Source: Pseudomonadota bacterium
GTDB taxonomy: Bacteria; Pseudomonadota; Gammaproteobacteria; Xanthomonadales; Xanthomonadaceae
Reading direction: 5' to 3'
Length of the DNA: 38,753 bases
Assembly (NCBI GenBank): GCA_020161335.1
Contig: JAIUOJ010000016.1
Span: 1-38,753, forward strand
Part shown: piece by piece, positions 25,269 to 34,227 of the stretch
How positions within the stretch are numbered: the first letter of the stretch is position 1
Layout: every line of letters begins with the position of its first letter
Made by a program: the position numbers and the translations under genes
The notes under the pieces: model-generated
What the model was told of the DNA's origin: nothing
What the model saw: only the letters and a program-made list of their open reading frames with translations
Database searches by the model: none

Positions 25269-26378
25269 ATGCCCATGCCCGCCCGGTTCCGACCGCTTCC
25301 CTTCCTGCTGTCCGCCTGCGTGGTCGCCACGCTGGCCGGATGCGGTGACCGCAGCGCCGGGGCCGGCGAGCGCCAGGGCGGCGGCGTGCCCGCAGCGGTG
25401 GTGACCACGCAGCAGGTGGCGATGCAGCCGTGGAGCGACACCATTTCCGCGCCGGGCACGGTGAAGGCGCGCGAATCGGTGACGATCACCGCCAAGGTCA
25501 GCGAGACCGTCGAGCGCGTGCATTTCGAGAGTGGCGACGAGGTGTCGGGCGGCGCAACCCTGGTCACGCTGTCGGGCAACCAGCAGCAGGCGGCGCTGCA
25601 GGCCGCCGAAGCCGCGGCCAAGGAAGCCGAGCAGCAGTTCCGCCGCGGCAGCGAACTGGTGCAGCAGCAGCTGATCGCGCGCTCGCAGCTGGACACGCAG
25701 CGCGCCACCCGAGATGCCACGCTGGCGCGCGTGGCGCAGATGCGCGCCGACATCGGCGACCGCCGCATCCGCGCGCCGTTCGCGGGCGTGCTCGGCATCC
25801 GCCAGGTCAGCCCCGGTGCGCTGGTCACGCCGGGTACGGTCGTGGCCACGCTCGACGACATCTCGCGCGTGCACGTGGACTTCCAGGTGCCCGAGGTGCA
25901 GCTGTCGCAACTGGCGACGGGGCAGCGGCTGCAGGGCAGCAGCGTGGCGTGGCCGGGCGAGGTGTTTGAAGGCGCGGTCTCGAGCATCGATACGCGCGTC
26001 GATGCCACCACCCGCGCGGTCACCGTGCGCGGCGACTTCCCCAACGCCTCTCGGCACCTGCGCCCGGGCATGCTGGTGCAGGTGCAGGTGGCGCGCCCGC
26101 AGCGCGAGGCGCTGGTGCTGCCGGAGATCGCGGTGGTGCAGGTGGGGCGCGACACCTTCGTGTGGCGGGTGAAGGACGACGACACCGTCGAACGCGCGAT
26201 CGTGGCGGTCGGCGAGCGCCGCGCCGGCCAGGTCGAGGTGGTCGAGGGCCTGGCCGCGGGCGATCGCGTGGTGGTCGACGGCACCGGCAAGCTGCGCCCG
26301 GGGATGCAGGTCACCGAGCCCGCCACGGGCAAGGCGTCGCCGGCCGAGGCCGCGCCGGCGCCGGCCGCGCAGGGCTGA
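25269..26378 (+). CDS. RND efflux periplasmic adaptor lipoprotein
   Basis: 369-aa HlyD-like adaptor of a resistance-nodulation-division pump. The N-terminal signal ends in LAGC with Cys25, so it is a lipoprotein anchored to the inner membrane. GTVKARESVTITAKVSETVERVHFESGDEVSGGATLVTLS is the lipoyl half-domain, followed by a short coiled-coil hairpin (residues about 105-160), RIRAPFAGVLGIRQVSPGALVTPGTVVATLDDISRVHVDFQVPE, and a beta-barrel. LPEIAVVQVGRDTFVWRVKDDDTVERAIVAVGER is the membrane-proximal domain. The short hairpin is like MexC/VexA-class adaptors. It lies 6 bp before the permease gene. Confidence 0.94.
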   Translation: MPMPARFRPLPFLLSACVVATLAGCGDRSAGAGERQGGGVPAAVVTTQQVAMQPWSDTISAPGTVKARESVTITAKVSETVERVHFESGDEVSGGATLVTLSGNQQQAALQAAEAAAKEAEQQFRRGSELVQQQLIARSQLDTQRATRDATLARVAQMRADIGDRRIRAPFAGVLGIRQVSPGALVTPGTVVATLDDISRVHVDFQVPEVQLSQLATGQRLQGSSVAWPGEVFEGAVSSIDTRVDATTRAVTVRGDFPNASRHLRPGMLVQVQVARPQREALVLPEIAVVQVGRDTFVWRVKDDDTVERAIVAVGERRAGQVEVVEGLAAGDRVVVDGTGKLRPGMQVTEPATGKASPAEAAPAPAAQG

Positions 26379-26384
26379 CCGGGG

Positions 26385-29300
26385 ATGAAGCTCTCCGACA
26401 TCTCCATCCAGCGCCCCGTGTTCGCGGTGGTGATGAGCCTGCTGCTGCTGGTACTGGGCGCGATGTCCTTCATGCGCCTCACGCTGCGCGAATTGCCCAA
26501 CATCGACCCGCCGATCGTCTCGGTCGAGGTCACCTATCCGGGCGCGTCCGCCGCCGTGGTCGAGACCCGCGTCACCCAGATCCTCGAGGACGGCCTGGCC
26601 GGCATCGAGGGCATCCGCACCATCCAATCGTCGAGCCGCAACGGCCGCGCCGACGTGACCATCGAATTCAACCTCACCCGCGACATCGAGGCCGCCGCCA
26701 ACGACGTGCGCGACCGCGTGAGCCGGGTGATGAACCGCCTGCCGGAGGAGGCTGATCCACCGCAGATCGCCAAGGTCGAGGCCGACGCCGACGTGATCTT
26801 CTGGTTGAACATGAGTTCGACCCGGATGGACACGATGGAGCTGACCGACTACGCCGACCGTTACGTCGTCGACCGGCTGTCGGCGCTCGACGGCGTGGCG
26901 CGCGTGCAGATCGGCGGTGGCCAGCGTTACGCCATGCGCATCTGGCTGGACCGCGACGCGATGGCCGCGCGCGGCATCACCGCCGGCGACGTGGAGAACG
27001 CACTGCGTCGCGAGAACGTGGAACTGCCCGCCGGCCGGATCGAATCCGAGACGCGCGACTTCACCCTGCGCGTGGAGCGCGCCTACCACCAGCCTGCGCA
27101 GTTCGCGGAGATCCCGCTGGGCAAGGGCGACGACGGCTACGTGGTCCGGCTGGGCGACGTGGCCAAGGTGGAACTGGGGCCCGAGGAACGCCGCGCCTAC
27201 CTGCGCAGCAACGGCCAGCCGAACGTGGGCCTCGGCATCGTGCGCACGTCCACCGCGAACGCGCTGGACGTGGCCCGCGCCGCGCGTGCCGAAGCCGAGG
27301 TGATCCAGCAGACCCTGCCCGAGGGCACCGACATCTTCGTCGCCTACGACGGCACCACCTTCATCGACGCCGCGATCAAGCGCGTGTACTGGACGCTGGG
27401 CGAGGCGATGGTGCTGGTGTTCCTGGTGATCTGGCTGTTCCTCGGCAGCCTGCGCGCGGCGCTGATCCCGGCGGTGACGGTGCCGGTGTGCCTGGTCGCG
27501 GCGTTCATCGCGCTGTATGCCTTCGGCTTCTCGATCAACCTGCTGACCCTGCTGGCGCTGGTGCTGTGCATCGGCCTTGTCGTCGATGACGCGATCATCG
27601 TGCTCGAGAACGCGCAGCGTCGCGTCGACCTCGGCGAACCGCCCCTTGTCGCGGCCAAGCGCGGCACCGCGCAAGTCGCCTTCGCGGTGATCGCCACCAC
27701 CGCGGTGCTGGTGGCGGTGTTCCTGCCGGTCGGCTTCATGGAAGGCAATACCGGCCGCCTGTTCCGCGAACTGTCGGTGGCGTTGGCCGGCGCGGTCGCG
27801 CTGTCGGCGTTCGTCGCGCTGACGCTGACGCCGATGATGTGCTCGAAACTGCTGCGTCCGCACACGAAGCAGACCGGCTTCAACGCCTGGATCAACCGCC
27901 AGCTCGGACGGGTGAGCAGCGGCTACGGCCGGCGCGTGGAGCGGCTGGTGGCGATGCCGTCGCGGCGCCTGCTGGTGGTGGTGATGGCCGCGATGGCGCT
28001 GTGCGGCCTTGCCGCGGCGCTGCTGTTCGCGCGCGTGCCCAGCGAACTGGCGCCGACCGAGGACCGCGGCCGGTTCTTCGTGATGATGGACGGCCCGGAA
28101 GGCGCCGGCTTCGACTACACCGTGGCGCAGATGCAGCAGGTGGAGAAGATCGTGCTCGACGCGGTCGGCGGCGACGGCCCGATCGAGCGCGCCAATTCGC
28201 GCGTGCCCCGCGGCTGGGGTGGCAGCGAGGAGATGCACACCGGGCAGGTGATCGTGTTCCTGCGCGACTGGAGCCAGCGCACGCAGAGCACCGACGACGT
28301 GGTGGCCAGCCTGCGCGGCGGGCTCTCGGCGCTGCCGGGCGTGCAGGTGCGCGCCAATGCGTCCGGCGGCCTGATCGGCGGGCGCGGCGGCCAGCGCTAC
28401 CAGCTGGTGCTCGGCGGCCCGGACTATGCCGAGCTGGCGGAGTGGCGCGACCGCGTGCTGCAGCGCATGGCCGGCAACCCGAACCTGCTCGACGCCGATT
28501 CGGACTACAAGGAAACGCGGCCGCAGATGCGCGTCAACATCGACCACCTGCGCGCGGCCGACCTCGGCGTGCCGGTGACCGAGATCGGGCGCACGCTGGA
28601 GACGATGATGGGCTCGCGCCGTGTCACCACCTACGTGGAGGACGGCGAAGAGTACTACGTGATGCTGCAGGCCGGGCGCGAGAACCGGATGACGCCGACC
28701 GACCTGGCCGACACCTTCGTGCGCGCCGGCAACGGCGCGCTGGTGCCGATGTCGAACCTGGTGACGCTGACCGAGATCGCCGAGCCGGGCAACTTCAACC
28801 GCTTCAACCGGCTGCGCGCGATCACGGTCAGCGCCGGCCTCGCGCCCGGCTACACCATGGGCGAGGCGCTGGCGTGGACGCGGCAGGTGGTGGCCGAGGA
28901 ACTGCCCGACCACGCGCAGATCGACTGGAAGGGCGAGTCGCGCGAGTACCAGGAGGCCGGTGGCGCGATCCTGGTCACGTTCGCGCTGGCGCTGCTGATC
29001 GTGTACCTGGTGCTCGCCGCGCAGTTCGAGAGCTTCATCCATCCGTTCGTGATCATGCTGACCGTGCCACTCGCGGTGCTGGGCGCGCTGATCGGCCTGT
29101 GGATCACCGGCGGCACGCTCAACCTGTTCAGCCAGATCGGCATCGTGATGCTGGTCGGGCTCGCGGCCAAGAACGGCATCCTGATCGTCGAGTTCGCCAA
29201 CCAGCTGCGCGACGATGGCCGCAGCGTGCACGAAGCGATCGCCGAAGCGTCGGCGGTGCGCCTGCGCCCGATCCTGATGACGGCCGCGGCGACCATCATG

Positions 29301-29522
29301 GGCGCGGTGCCGCTGGTGCTCGCCGGCGGACCGGGCTCGGCCAGTCGCGCGACCATCGGCGTGGTGATCATCTCGGGCGTGGCCTTCGCGACCCTGCTCA
29401 CGCTTTTCGTCGTGCCGGCGTTCTACGCGTTGCTGGCACCGTTCACGCGTTCGCCCGAGGCGCTGGCGAAGAAGCTCGAACAGCTGGAAGCGGACACGCC
29501 CGCGGTCAGCGGGCACGCCTGA
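26385..29522 (+). CDS. RND multidrug efflux permease (HAE-1 family)
   Basis: 1045-aa inner-membrane drug/proton antiporter of the AcrB type. The N terminus SIQRPVFAVVMSLLLLVLGAMSFMRL is the first membrane helix. ELPNIDPPIVSVEVTYPGASA follows, then the pore and docking domains. TM4 contains GLVVDDAIIVLENAQRR with the Asp pair used for proton transfer, and TM10 has LVGLAAKNGILIVEFANQLR with the expected Lys. Internal symmetry of two large periplasmic loops is complete. The start has GGGG right upstream. The protein is the usual AcrB length. No outer-membrane factor is present in the cluster. Substrates are unknown; assignment to a named pump is not possible from the sequence. Confidence 0.95.
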   Translation: MKLSDISIQRPVFAVVMSLLLLVLGAMSFMRLTLRELPNIDPPIVSVEVTYPGASAAVVETRVTQILEDGLAGIEGIRTIQSSSRNGRADVTIEFNLTRDIEAAANDVRDRVSRVMNRLPEEADPPQIAKVEADADVIFWLNMSSTRMDTMELTDYADRYVVDRLSALDGVARVQIGGGQRYAMRIWLDRDAMAARGITAGDVENALRRENVELPAGRIESETRDFTLRVERAYHQPAQFAEIPLGKGDDGYVVRLGDVAKVELGPEERRAYLRSNGQPNVGLGIVRTSTANALDVARAARAEAEVIQQTLPEGTDIFVAYDGTTFIDAAIKRVYWTLGEAMVLVFLVIWLFLGSLRAALIPAVTVPVCLVAAFIALYAFGFSINLLTLLALVLCIGLVVDDAIIVLENAQRRVDLGEPPLVAAKRGTAQVAFAVIATTAVLVAVFLPVGFMEGNTGRLFRELSVALAGAVALSAFVALTLTPMMCSKLLRPHTKQTGFNAWINRQLGRVSSGYGRRVERLVAMPSRRLLVVVMAAMALCGLAAALLFARVPSELAPTEDRGRFFVMMDGPEGAGFDYTVAQMQQVEKIVLDAVGGDGPIERANSRVPRGWGGSEEMHTGQVIVFLRDWSQRTQSTDDVVASLRGGLSALPGVQVRANASGGLIGGRGGQRYQLVLGGPDYAELAEWRDRVLQRMAGNPNLLDADSDYKETRPQMRVNIDHLRAADLGVPVTEIGRTLETMMGSRRVTTYVEDGEEYYVMLQAGRENRMTPTDLADTFVRAGNGALVPMSNLVTLTEIAEPGNFNRFNRLRAITVSAGLAPGYTMGEALAWTRQVVAEELPDHAQIDWKGESREYQEAGGAILVTFALALLIVYLVLAAQFESFIHPFVIMLTVPLAVLGALIGLWITGGTLNLFSQIGIVMLVGLAAKNGILIVEFANQLRDDGRSVHEAIAEASAVRLRPILMTAAATIMGAVPLVLAGGPGSASRATIGVVIISGVAFATLLTLFVVPAFYALLAPFTRSPEALAKKLEQLEADTPAVSGHA

Positions 29523-29586
29523 AGACCGCGCATCGGCACTTCATTCTCGCGGGTTGCGGGCACCGATGTTCCGGTGCCGTTGCCAG

Positions 29587-29649
29587 CCGTCATCGCGGCG
29601 AAGGCCGGGATCCGGCCGGGCGTTTGCACGCTACGCGCCAGGATGACGG
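29587..29649. repeat. REP-like inverted repeat
   Basis: Outer arms CCGTCATC (29587-29594) and GATGACGG (29642-29649) are perfect complements, and inside lies GGCCGG-GAT-CCGGCC (about 29603-29617). The motif CGTCATCGCGGCGAAGGCCGGGATCC is like the CGTCATTCCCGCGAAGGCGGGAATCC repeat common in Xanthomonadaceae, but degraded. It sits 65 bases past the RND permease stop and may serve as its 3' end. Confidence 0.6.
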
Positions 29650-29693
29650 GGCATGCGGGATGGCGGCAGATGCCCGTGGCGCGGTGGCGCGCC

Positions 29694-29699
29694 TACAAT
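29694..29699 (+). promoter_or_regulatory. Candidate -10 of the GNAT gene at 29.7 kb
   Basis: TACAAT followed by CGCGG, 29 bases before the GNAT ATG, with the same spacing and context as the -10 elements of gap and the RND operon. Confidence 0.45.
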
Positions 29700-29727
29700 C
29701 GCGGTCGTCACCCGTACAGGCCTGCCC

Positions 29728-30270
29728 ATGCGCTGGCATGACTCGAACATCGATGTGGGCGACGGCACGCGCCTGCGCCCATGGCGCATCGACGACCTCG
29801 ATGCGCTGGTCAGGCATGCCGACGACGAGCGGATTTCGCGCGGCACCAGCGACCGCTTTCCGTTTCCGTACACGCGGGCCGATGGCGAAGCCTTCCTGTC
29901 CGGGCGCGTGGTCGGGTTCGACGATCCCGTGTTCGCCATCGAAATCGACGGCGAGGCCTGCGGCGGGATCGGCGCGCGTCCGTTCGCGGGCGAGCGCGCG
30001 GTCGGCGCGGAACTCGGCTACTGGCTCGGCCAGGCACACTGGGGGCGTGGCGTGATGACGCGGGTGGTGTCGGTGTTCGCGCCGTGGGCCGAGCAGGCCT
30101 TGGGCGTGTCGCGGCTGCAGGCGGGGGTGCTCGACTTCAACCTCGCCTCGGCGCGCGTGCTGGAGAAGAACGGCTTCGTCGCGGAAGGAGTGCTGCGCCG
30201 CGCGGTGCGCAAGCGCGGGTGCCTGCACGACCTGCGCCTGTTCGGCCGGCTCGCCGACACCGTCGGCTGA
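29728..30270 (+). CDS. GNAT N-acetyltransferase, RimJ/RimL type
   Basis: 180-aa acetyltransferase. RLRPWRIDDLDALVRHADDERI is the typical N terminus, AELGYWLGQAHWGRGVMTRVV (residues about 93-113) the acetyl-CoA loop region with the variant RGVMTR, and RLQAGVLDFNLASARVLEKNGFVAEGVLRRAVRKRGCLHDLRLFG the usual C-terminal half. It is a second RimJ-like enzyme, separate in sequence from the one next to pyk. The loop before it (DRFPFPYTRADGEAFLSG) is characteristic of a subgroup common in bacteria. Substrate unknown. It is probably a single-gene unit. Confidence 0.88.
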   Translation: MRWHDSNIDVGDGTRLRPWRIDDLDALVRHADDERISRGTSDRFPFPYTRADGEAFLSGRVVGFDDPVFAIEIDGEACGGIGARPFAGERAVGAELGYWLGQAHWGRGVMTRVVSVFAPWAEQALGVSRLQAGVLDFNLASARVLEKNGFVAEGVLRRAVRKRGCLHDLRLFGRLADTVG

Positions 30271-30385
30271 GTGCCGCCGGCGGCCTCCGCGGACGCGGCC
30301 GGCGCCTGGAAATCGGGTATCTTCGCGTTTCCCGTGCGCTCGCCGGCCCGGCCGCAGCGTCCAACCGCCCCGCAGGAGAGCGTCC

Positions 30386-31885
30386 GTGGAAGAAGTGCTT
30401 GGCTGGATCAACGGCATCATCTGGAGCAATGCGCTGATCGCGCTGTGCCTCGGCGCCGGCTTGTGGTTCACGGTGCGCACGCGGGTGATGCAGGTGCGCG
30501 GCTTCGCCGAGATGTGCCGGCTTACCGTGACCGGGCAGAAGTCCGACGCGGGCGTGTCGTCGTTCCAGGCGCTGGCGATCTCGATGGCCGGGCGCATGGG
30601 CATCGGCAACATCGCCGGCGTCGCCACCGCGATCGCCTACGGTGGCCCCGGCGCGGTGTTCTGGATGTGGGTGATGGGCTTCCTCGGTGCATCCACCTCC
30701 TACATCGAGTGCACGCTGGCGCAGATCTACAAGGAAAAGGATGCCGAAGGCCGTTACCGCGGCGGCCCGGCGTACTACATCGAGAAGGCCATGGGCCTGA
30801 AGTGGTACGCGGTGACGTTCGCCGTCGCCACCGTCATCGCCACCGGCCTGCTGCTGCCGGGCGTCCAGGCCAACGCCATCGCCGACAGCGCCACCAACGT
30901 GCTGTGCGGCACCGCCGGCTGCGAGGCGCTCGGGGGGGCTGGCGGCACGAAGCTGTGGATCGGCCTGGCCGTTGCCGCGGTGCTGGCGCTGATCATCTTC
31001 GGCGGCATCAAGCGCATCGCCGCGTTCGCCGAGTTCGTGGTGCCGTTCATGGCGCTGGCCTTCATCCTGATGGCGGTGACGGTGATGATCCTCAATGCCG
31101 GCAAGGTGCCGGACATGTTCGCCGACATCTTCTCCAGCGCCTTCGGTGCGCATGCGGCGTTCGGCGCGATCATCGGCCAGGCCATCGCCTGGGGCGTCAA
31201 GCGCGGCATCTACGCGAACGAGGCCGGCCAGGGCACGGGCCCGCACGCGGCGGCCGCGGCCGAGGTCTCGCACCCGGCCAAGCAGGGCTACGTGCAGGCA
31301 TTCGCGATCTACTTCGACACCATGCTGGTATGCACTTCCACCGCGTTCCTGCTGCTGTCGACCGGCATGTACAACACCTTCCGCTCGGTCACCGAGAACG
31401 GCCAGCAGAAGCTCGAGGCGATCTTCACCGGCGTGCCCGGCGTGCAGCCGTCCGAGGGCGCGCAGTTCACCCAGGCCGCGGTCGAATCGGTGCTGCCGGG
31501 CTGGGGCGCGGGCTTCGTGGCCCTGGCGCTGTTCTTCTTCGCGTTCACCACGATCATGGCCTACTACTACATGGCCGAGACCAACCTGACCTATCTCGCC
31601 GGGGTGAAGAAGACGCATCCGCTGGCGACGCTGCTGTTGCGGCTGGGCATCATCGGCATGGTGGTGTTCGGCGCGTACCACAACGCGGCGATGGCGTGGA
31701 CCCTGGGCGACATCGGCGTCGGCCTGATGGCGTGGCTCAACGTGATCGCCATCCTGATCCTGCAGAAGCCGGCGCTGCAGGCGCTGCGCGACTACGAACG
31801 GCAGAAGAAGCTGGGACTCGACCCGACCTTCGATCCGGATGCATTGGGCATCCGCAACGCCGATTTCTGGCGCAACCGGGGCTGA
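30386..31885 (+). CDS. Sodium:alanine symporter (AGCS family)
   Basis: 499-aa inner-membrane transporter for alanine or glycine driven by sodium. MAGRMGIGNIAGVATAIAYGGPGAVFWMWVMGFLGASTSYIECTLAQIYK (about residues 66-115) and GIYANEAGQGTGPHAAAAAEVSHPAKQGYVQ (about 274-304) are the family signatures. About ten to eleven membrane helices can be drawn. The start codon is GTG at 30386 (EEVLGWINGIIWSN), with AGGAGA six bases upstream, a strong ribosome site. A TATCTT sequence at 30318-30323 might be the -10. It ends 3 bp before the next ORF, so that methyltransferase gene is likely co-transcribed. Confidence 0.93.
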   Translation: MEEVLGWINGIIWSNALIALCLGAGLWFTVRTRVMQVRGFAEMCRLTVTGQKSDAGVSSFQALAISMAGRMGIGNIAGVATAIAYGGPGAVFWMWVMGFLGASTSYIECTLAQIYKEKDAEGRYRGGPAYYIEKAMGLKWYAVTFAVATVIATGLLLPGVQANAIADSATNVLCGTAGCEALGGAGGTKLWIGLAVAAVLALIIFGGIKRIAAFAEFVVPFMALAFILMAVTVMILNAGKVPDMFADIFSSAFGAHAAFGAIIGQAIAWGVKRGIYANEAGQGTGPHAAAAAEVSHPAKQGYVQAFAIYFDTMLVCTSTAFLLLSTGMYNTFRSVTENGQQKLEAIFTGVPGVQPSEGAQFTQAAVESVLPGWGAGFVALALFFFAFTTIMAYYYMAETNLTYLAGVKKTHPLATLLLRLGIIGMVVFGAYHNAAMAWTLGDIGVGLMAWLNVIAILILQKPALQALRDYERQKKLGLDPTFDPDALGIRNADFWRNRG

Positions 31886-31888
31886 GCC

Positions 31889-32734
31889 TTGGCCGGACGG
31901 CCGCCGGAGCGCCCCGAGCGGGATTCGCCCTGGGCCGTGCGTCGCCCGCAGGCCGCGGCCGCCGCCGCCGCGCGTCCACGCCATGACGGCGAACTGCGCC
32001 TGTATGGCCTGAATGCGATCGGTGCGGTCTTCGCCAGGCGGCCGGCCGCGATCCGCAAGCTCTACCTGTCGCAGGCCCGCATCCCGCAGCTGCAGCCGTT
32101 GCTGAGATGGTGCGCGGCCCACCGCGTCGGCTATCGCGTGGTCGACGACGAGGATGAGCTGCGCAAGCTGGCCGCGAGCACCCACCACGAAGGCGTGGTG
32201 GCCGACGTGCTGCGAGAGGCGCCGCTCTCGCTGGATGCGTGGCTGCACGCCCTGCCGGATGGTCCCTGCTGCGCGCTGTGGCTGGACGGCGTGGGCAATC
32301 CGCACAACCTCGGCGCGATCCTGCGGTCGGCGGCGCATTTCGGCGTGTCGGCGCTGCTGCTGCCGGCCGATTCCTCGCTGTCGCTGTCGGGGGCCGCGGC
32401 GCGCGTCGCCGAAGGCGGCGCGGAAGCGGTGCCGATGGTGCGCATGGGCGGGGCCGGCGAGGCCATCGCGCAACTGCGCGCGGCGGGGTTCGCCCTGGCG
32501 GCGACCGTGGTCCGCGGTGGCGATGATGTCTTCGCCACGCGCCTGCCCGAACGCCTGGCCTACGTGCTTGGCGCGGAAGGCGCAGGCATGGGCGAGGCAC
32601 TGGCATCGGCCTGCGACCTGCGCGTGTCCATCCCCGGCAGCGGCGCAGTCGAAAGCCTCAATGTCGCGTCAGCGACGGCAGTGCTGCTGGCGCAGTGGGC
32701 GCAGGCGCGCGTCATGGCATCGACGGCGCGCTGA
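31889..32734 (+). CDS. TrmH/SpoU family RNA 2'-O-methyltransferase
   Basis: 281-aa SPOUT-fold methyltransferase that uses S-adenosylmethionine to modify the 2'-hydroxyl of a tRNA or rRNA nucleotide. LRLYGLNAIGAVFARRPAAIRKLYLSQ is the substrate-binding N-terminal domain. Motif 1 is DGVGNPHNLGAILRSAAHFG, and the knot motifs 2-3 are YVLGAEGAGMGEALASACDLRVSIPGSGAVESLNVASATAVLLAQW near the C terminus. The start is uncertain: TTG at 31889 (assumed), or GTG at 31937; the first 30 residues are Ala/Arg/Pro-rich and not conserved. The gene is 3 bp behind the AGCS symporter. The target RNA cannot be told from the sequence. Confidence 0.88.
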   Translation: MAGRPPERPERDSPWAVRRPQAAAAAAARPRHDGELRLYGLNAIGAVFARRPAAIRKLYLSQARIPQLQPLLRWCAAHRVGYRVVDDEDELRKLAASTHHEGVVADVLREAPLSLDAWLHALPDGPCCALWLDGVGNPHNLGAILRSAAHFGVSALLLPADSSLSLSGAAARVAEGGAEAVPMVRMGGAGEAIAQLRAAGFALAATVVRGGDDVFATRLPERLAYVLGAEGAGMGEALASACDLRVSIPGSGAVESLNVASATAVLLAQWAQARVMASTAR

Positions 32735-32742
32735 GGATTCGC

Positions 32743-34146
32743 CTACGGCGTGGCCTGCTTGGGCTGGCTCCCGAAGCCGCCTTCGGCTTCCGCCGCGAGG
32801 TAGGCGAAGACCGCGTACGCGGCCACGTTCTGCGCGACGTCCCCGGCGATGATCTTGTCGAAGGTGTCGTCGGCGTTGTGGTGCAGGTCGAAGTAATGCG
32901 TGCCGTCCTGGCCAAGCCAGGCCCAGGCGCCGCCGATCGCGGCCAGCGGCGAGATGTCCGGGCCGGCGCTGCCCTTGCCCGGCATCGGTTCGATGCCCAG
33001 CGGCGCGAGTGCCCCGGCGATGCGCGCCACCGCCGCCTGCGCGTGCGCGGGCGCGCTGGTGTTGAAGCCATAGATGCGGCCGGCGCCGAAGTCGCTTTCC
33101 GCGGCGATGGCGTGGCGTGCGACGTCGGCGGCGTGGCGACGCGCGTACTCGCGGCCGCCGAGCAGGCCCTGCTCCTCGTTGGCGAACGCGATGACGCGGA
33201 TCGTGCGCTTCGGCCGCTGTGGCAGCTGGCCGATCAGGCGCCCGGCGGCCATGGTGATGCCGATTCCGGCGGCGTCGTCGATCGCGCCGGTGCCGAGGTC
33301 CCAGGAATCGAGGTGGCCGCCGATCACCACCACCTCGTCGGGCGCGGCGCGCCCGGTCATCTCGGCGATCACGTTGTGCGACGTGTACTCGCCGTCCCAG
33401 CCGCAGTCCAGCGCAAGGCGCACGCGCACGGGCCCCAGCCGCAGCAGGCGCGCGAGCTGGTCGGCATCGGGCAGCGACAGTGCGGCCGACGGGATCGGCG
33501 CGAGCCCGTCGTCGAAGCGCGTGATGCCGGTATTGGCGACGCGATGCGGACTGGTGCCGATCGAGCGCATCAGGTAGCCGATCGCGCCCTTGCGGATCGC
33601 CTCGGACGGTCCCTTGCCGCGCACCGCGCCGGCCTTGCCGTAGCCGCTGCCGTCGCGGGCGCGCGCCATCGGCATGTCGACGAAGGCGATCTTGCCGGCC
33701 AACGCGCCCGCCGGCGCGGCCTGCAGCGCCTCGACGCTGTCGAAGCGCACGATCTCGGCTTCGACCGTGCCACCCGGGCTGCCGCCGAGCGCGGTGACCA
33801 CCAGCGGCTGCGCATGCGCGCCGAGGACCTGCGCGTGCTCGCTGCGGCGTTCCCATTTCGGGAAGGTGACCGGCTCGGTCCAGACCTTGTCGTAGCCCAG
33901 TGCATGGAATTTCGCCTGCGCCCATGCCACCGCGCGTGCGTCGGCCTCGCTGCCGGCCAGGCGCGGCCCGATCTCGGTGGTCAGCGATTCGATCACCGCC
34001 ATCGCGGTGCCGTCCGCCAGCGCCTGCGCGCGCAGCACGGCGGCGGTCTCCAGCGCCGCATCGGGGATCGTGGTTTCGCGCGGAGGCTCGGCGGCGTTCG
34101 CGGCGAAGGGCAGGGCGATCAGGAGCGCAAGCAGGGGACGGTGCAT
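32743..34146 (-). CDS. Exported M28 family zinc aminopeptidase-like protein
   Basis: 467-aa precursor of a metallopeptidase that trims N-terminal residues or releases glutamate-type substrates outside the cytoplasm. The signal peptide (MHRPLLALLIALPFAANA) is at the start chosen, 34146; the longer frame to 34194 is not needed. A protease-associated (PA) insertion lies near residues 125-240. The M28 core has GGHLDSWDLGTGAIDDAAG (His, Asp ligands), AFANEEQGLLGGREYA (Glu pair), ESDFGAG and DLHHNADDTFDK (last His). It converges with the methyltransferase gene (8 bases between stops). A hairpin separates it from mscL upstream. Confidence 0.93.
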   Translation of the reverse strand: MHRPLLALLIALPFAANAAEPPRETTIPDAALETAAVLRAQALADGTAMAVIESLTTEIGPRLAGSEADARAVAWAQAKFHALGYDKVWTEPVTFPKWERRSEHAQVLGAHAQPLVVTALGGSPGGTVEAEIVRFDSVEALQAAPAGALAGKIAFVDMPMARARDGSGYGKAGAVRGKGPSEAIRKGAIGYLMRSIGTSPHRVANTGITRFDDGLAPIPSAALSLPDADQLARLLRLGPVRVRLALDCGWDGEYTSHNVIAEMTGRAAPDEVVVIGGHLDSWDLGTGAIDDAAGIGITMAAGRLIGQLPQRPKRTIRVIAFANEEQGLLGGREYARRHAADVARHAIAAESDFGAGRIYGFNTSAPAHAQAAVARIAGALAPLGIEPMPGKGSAGPDISPLAAIGGAWAWLGQDGTHYFDLHHNADDTFDKIIAGDVAQNVAAYAVFAYLAAEAEGGFGSQPKQATP

Positions 34147-34175
34147 GGGCGGAAGTCCATCGGGAACACGAGGAA

Positions 34176-34206
34176 CGGGCCGCGGGCCTGGCACGCCCGC
34201 GGCCCG
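34176..34206 (-). terminator. Hairpin between mscL and the M28 peptidase
   Basis: CGGGCCGCGGG and CCCGCGGCCCG form a perfect 11-bp stem with a 9-base loop, 22 bases past the mscL stop. On the minus strand it is followed by TTCCTCGTGTT, a weak T-rich tail. It may end the mscL transcript before the peptidase gene. Confidence 0.6.
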
Positions 34207-34227
34207 CGGCAGGGACGGCGGCAGGCC

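Noticed and set aside
25002-29516. A 1504-aa open frame on the minus strand across the RND operon
   Set aside because: It is antisense to emrB and the RND genes in a GC-rich sequence, is His/Arg/Gln-rich with no family motif, and is a mirror of the real codon pattern.
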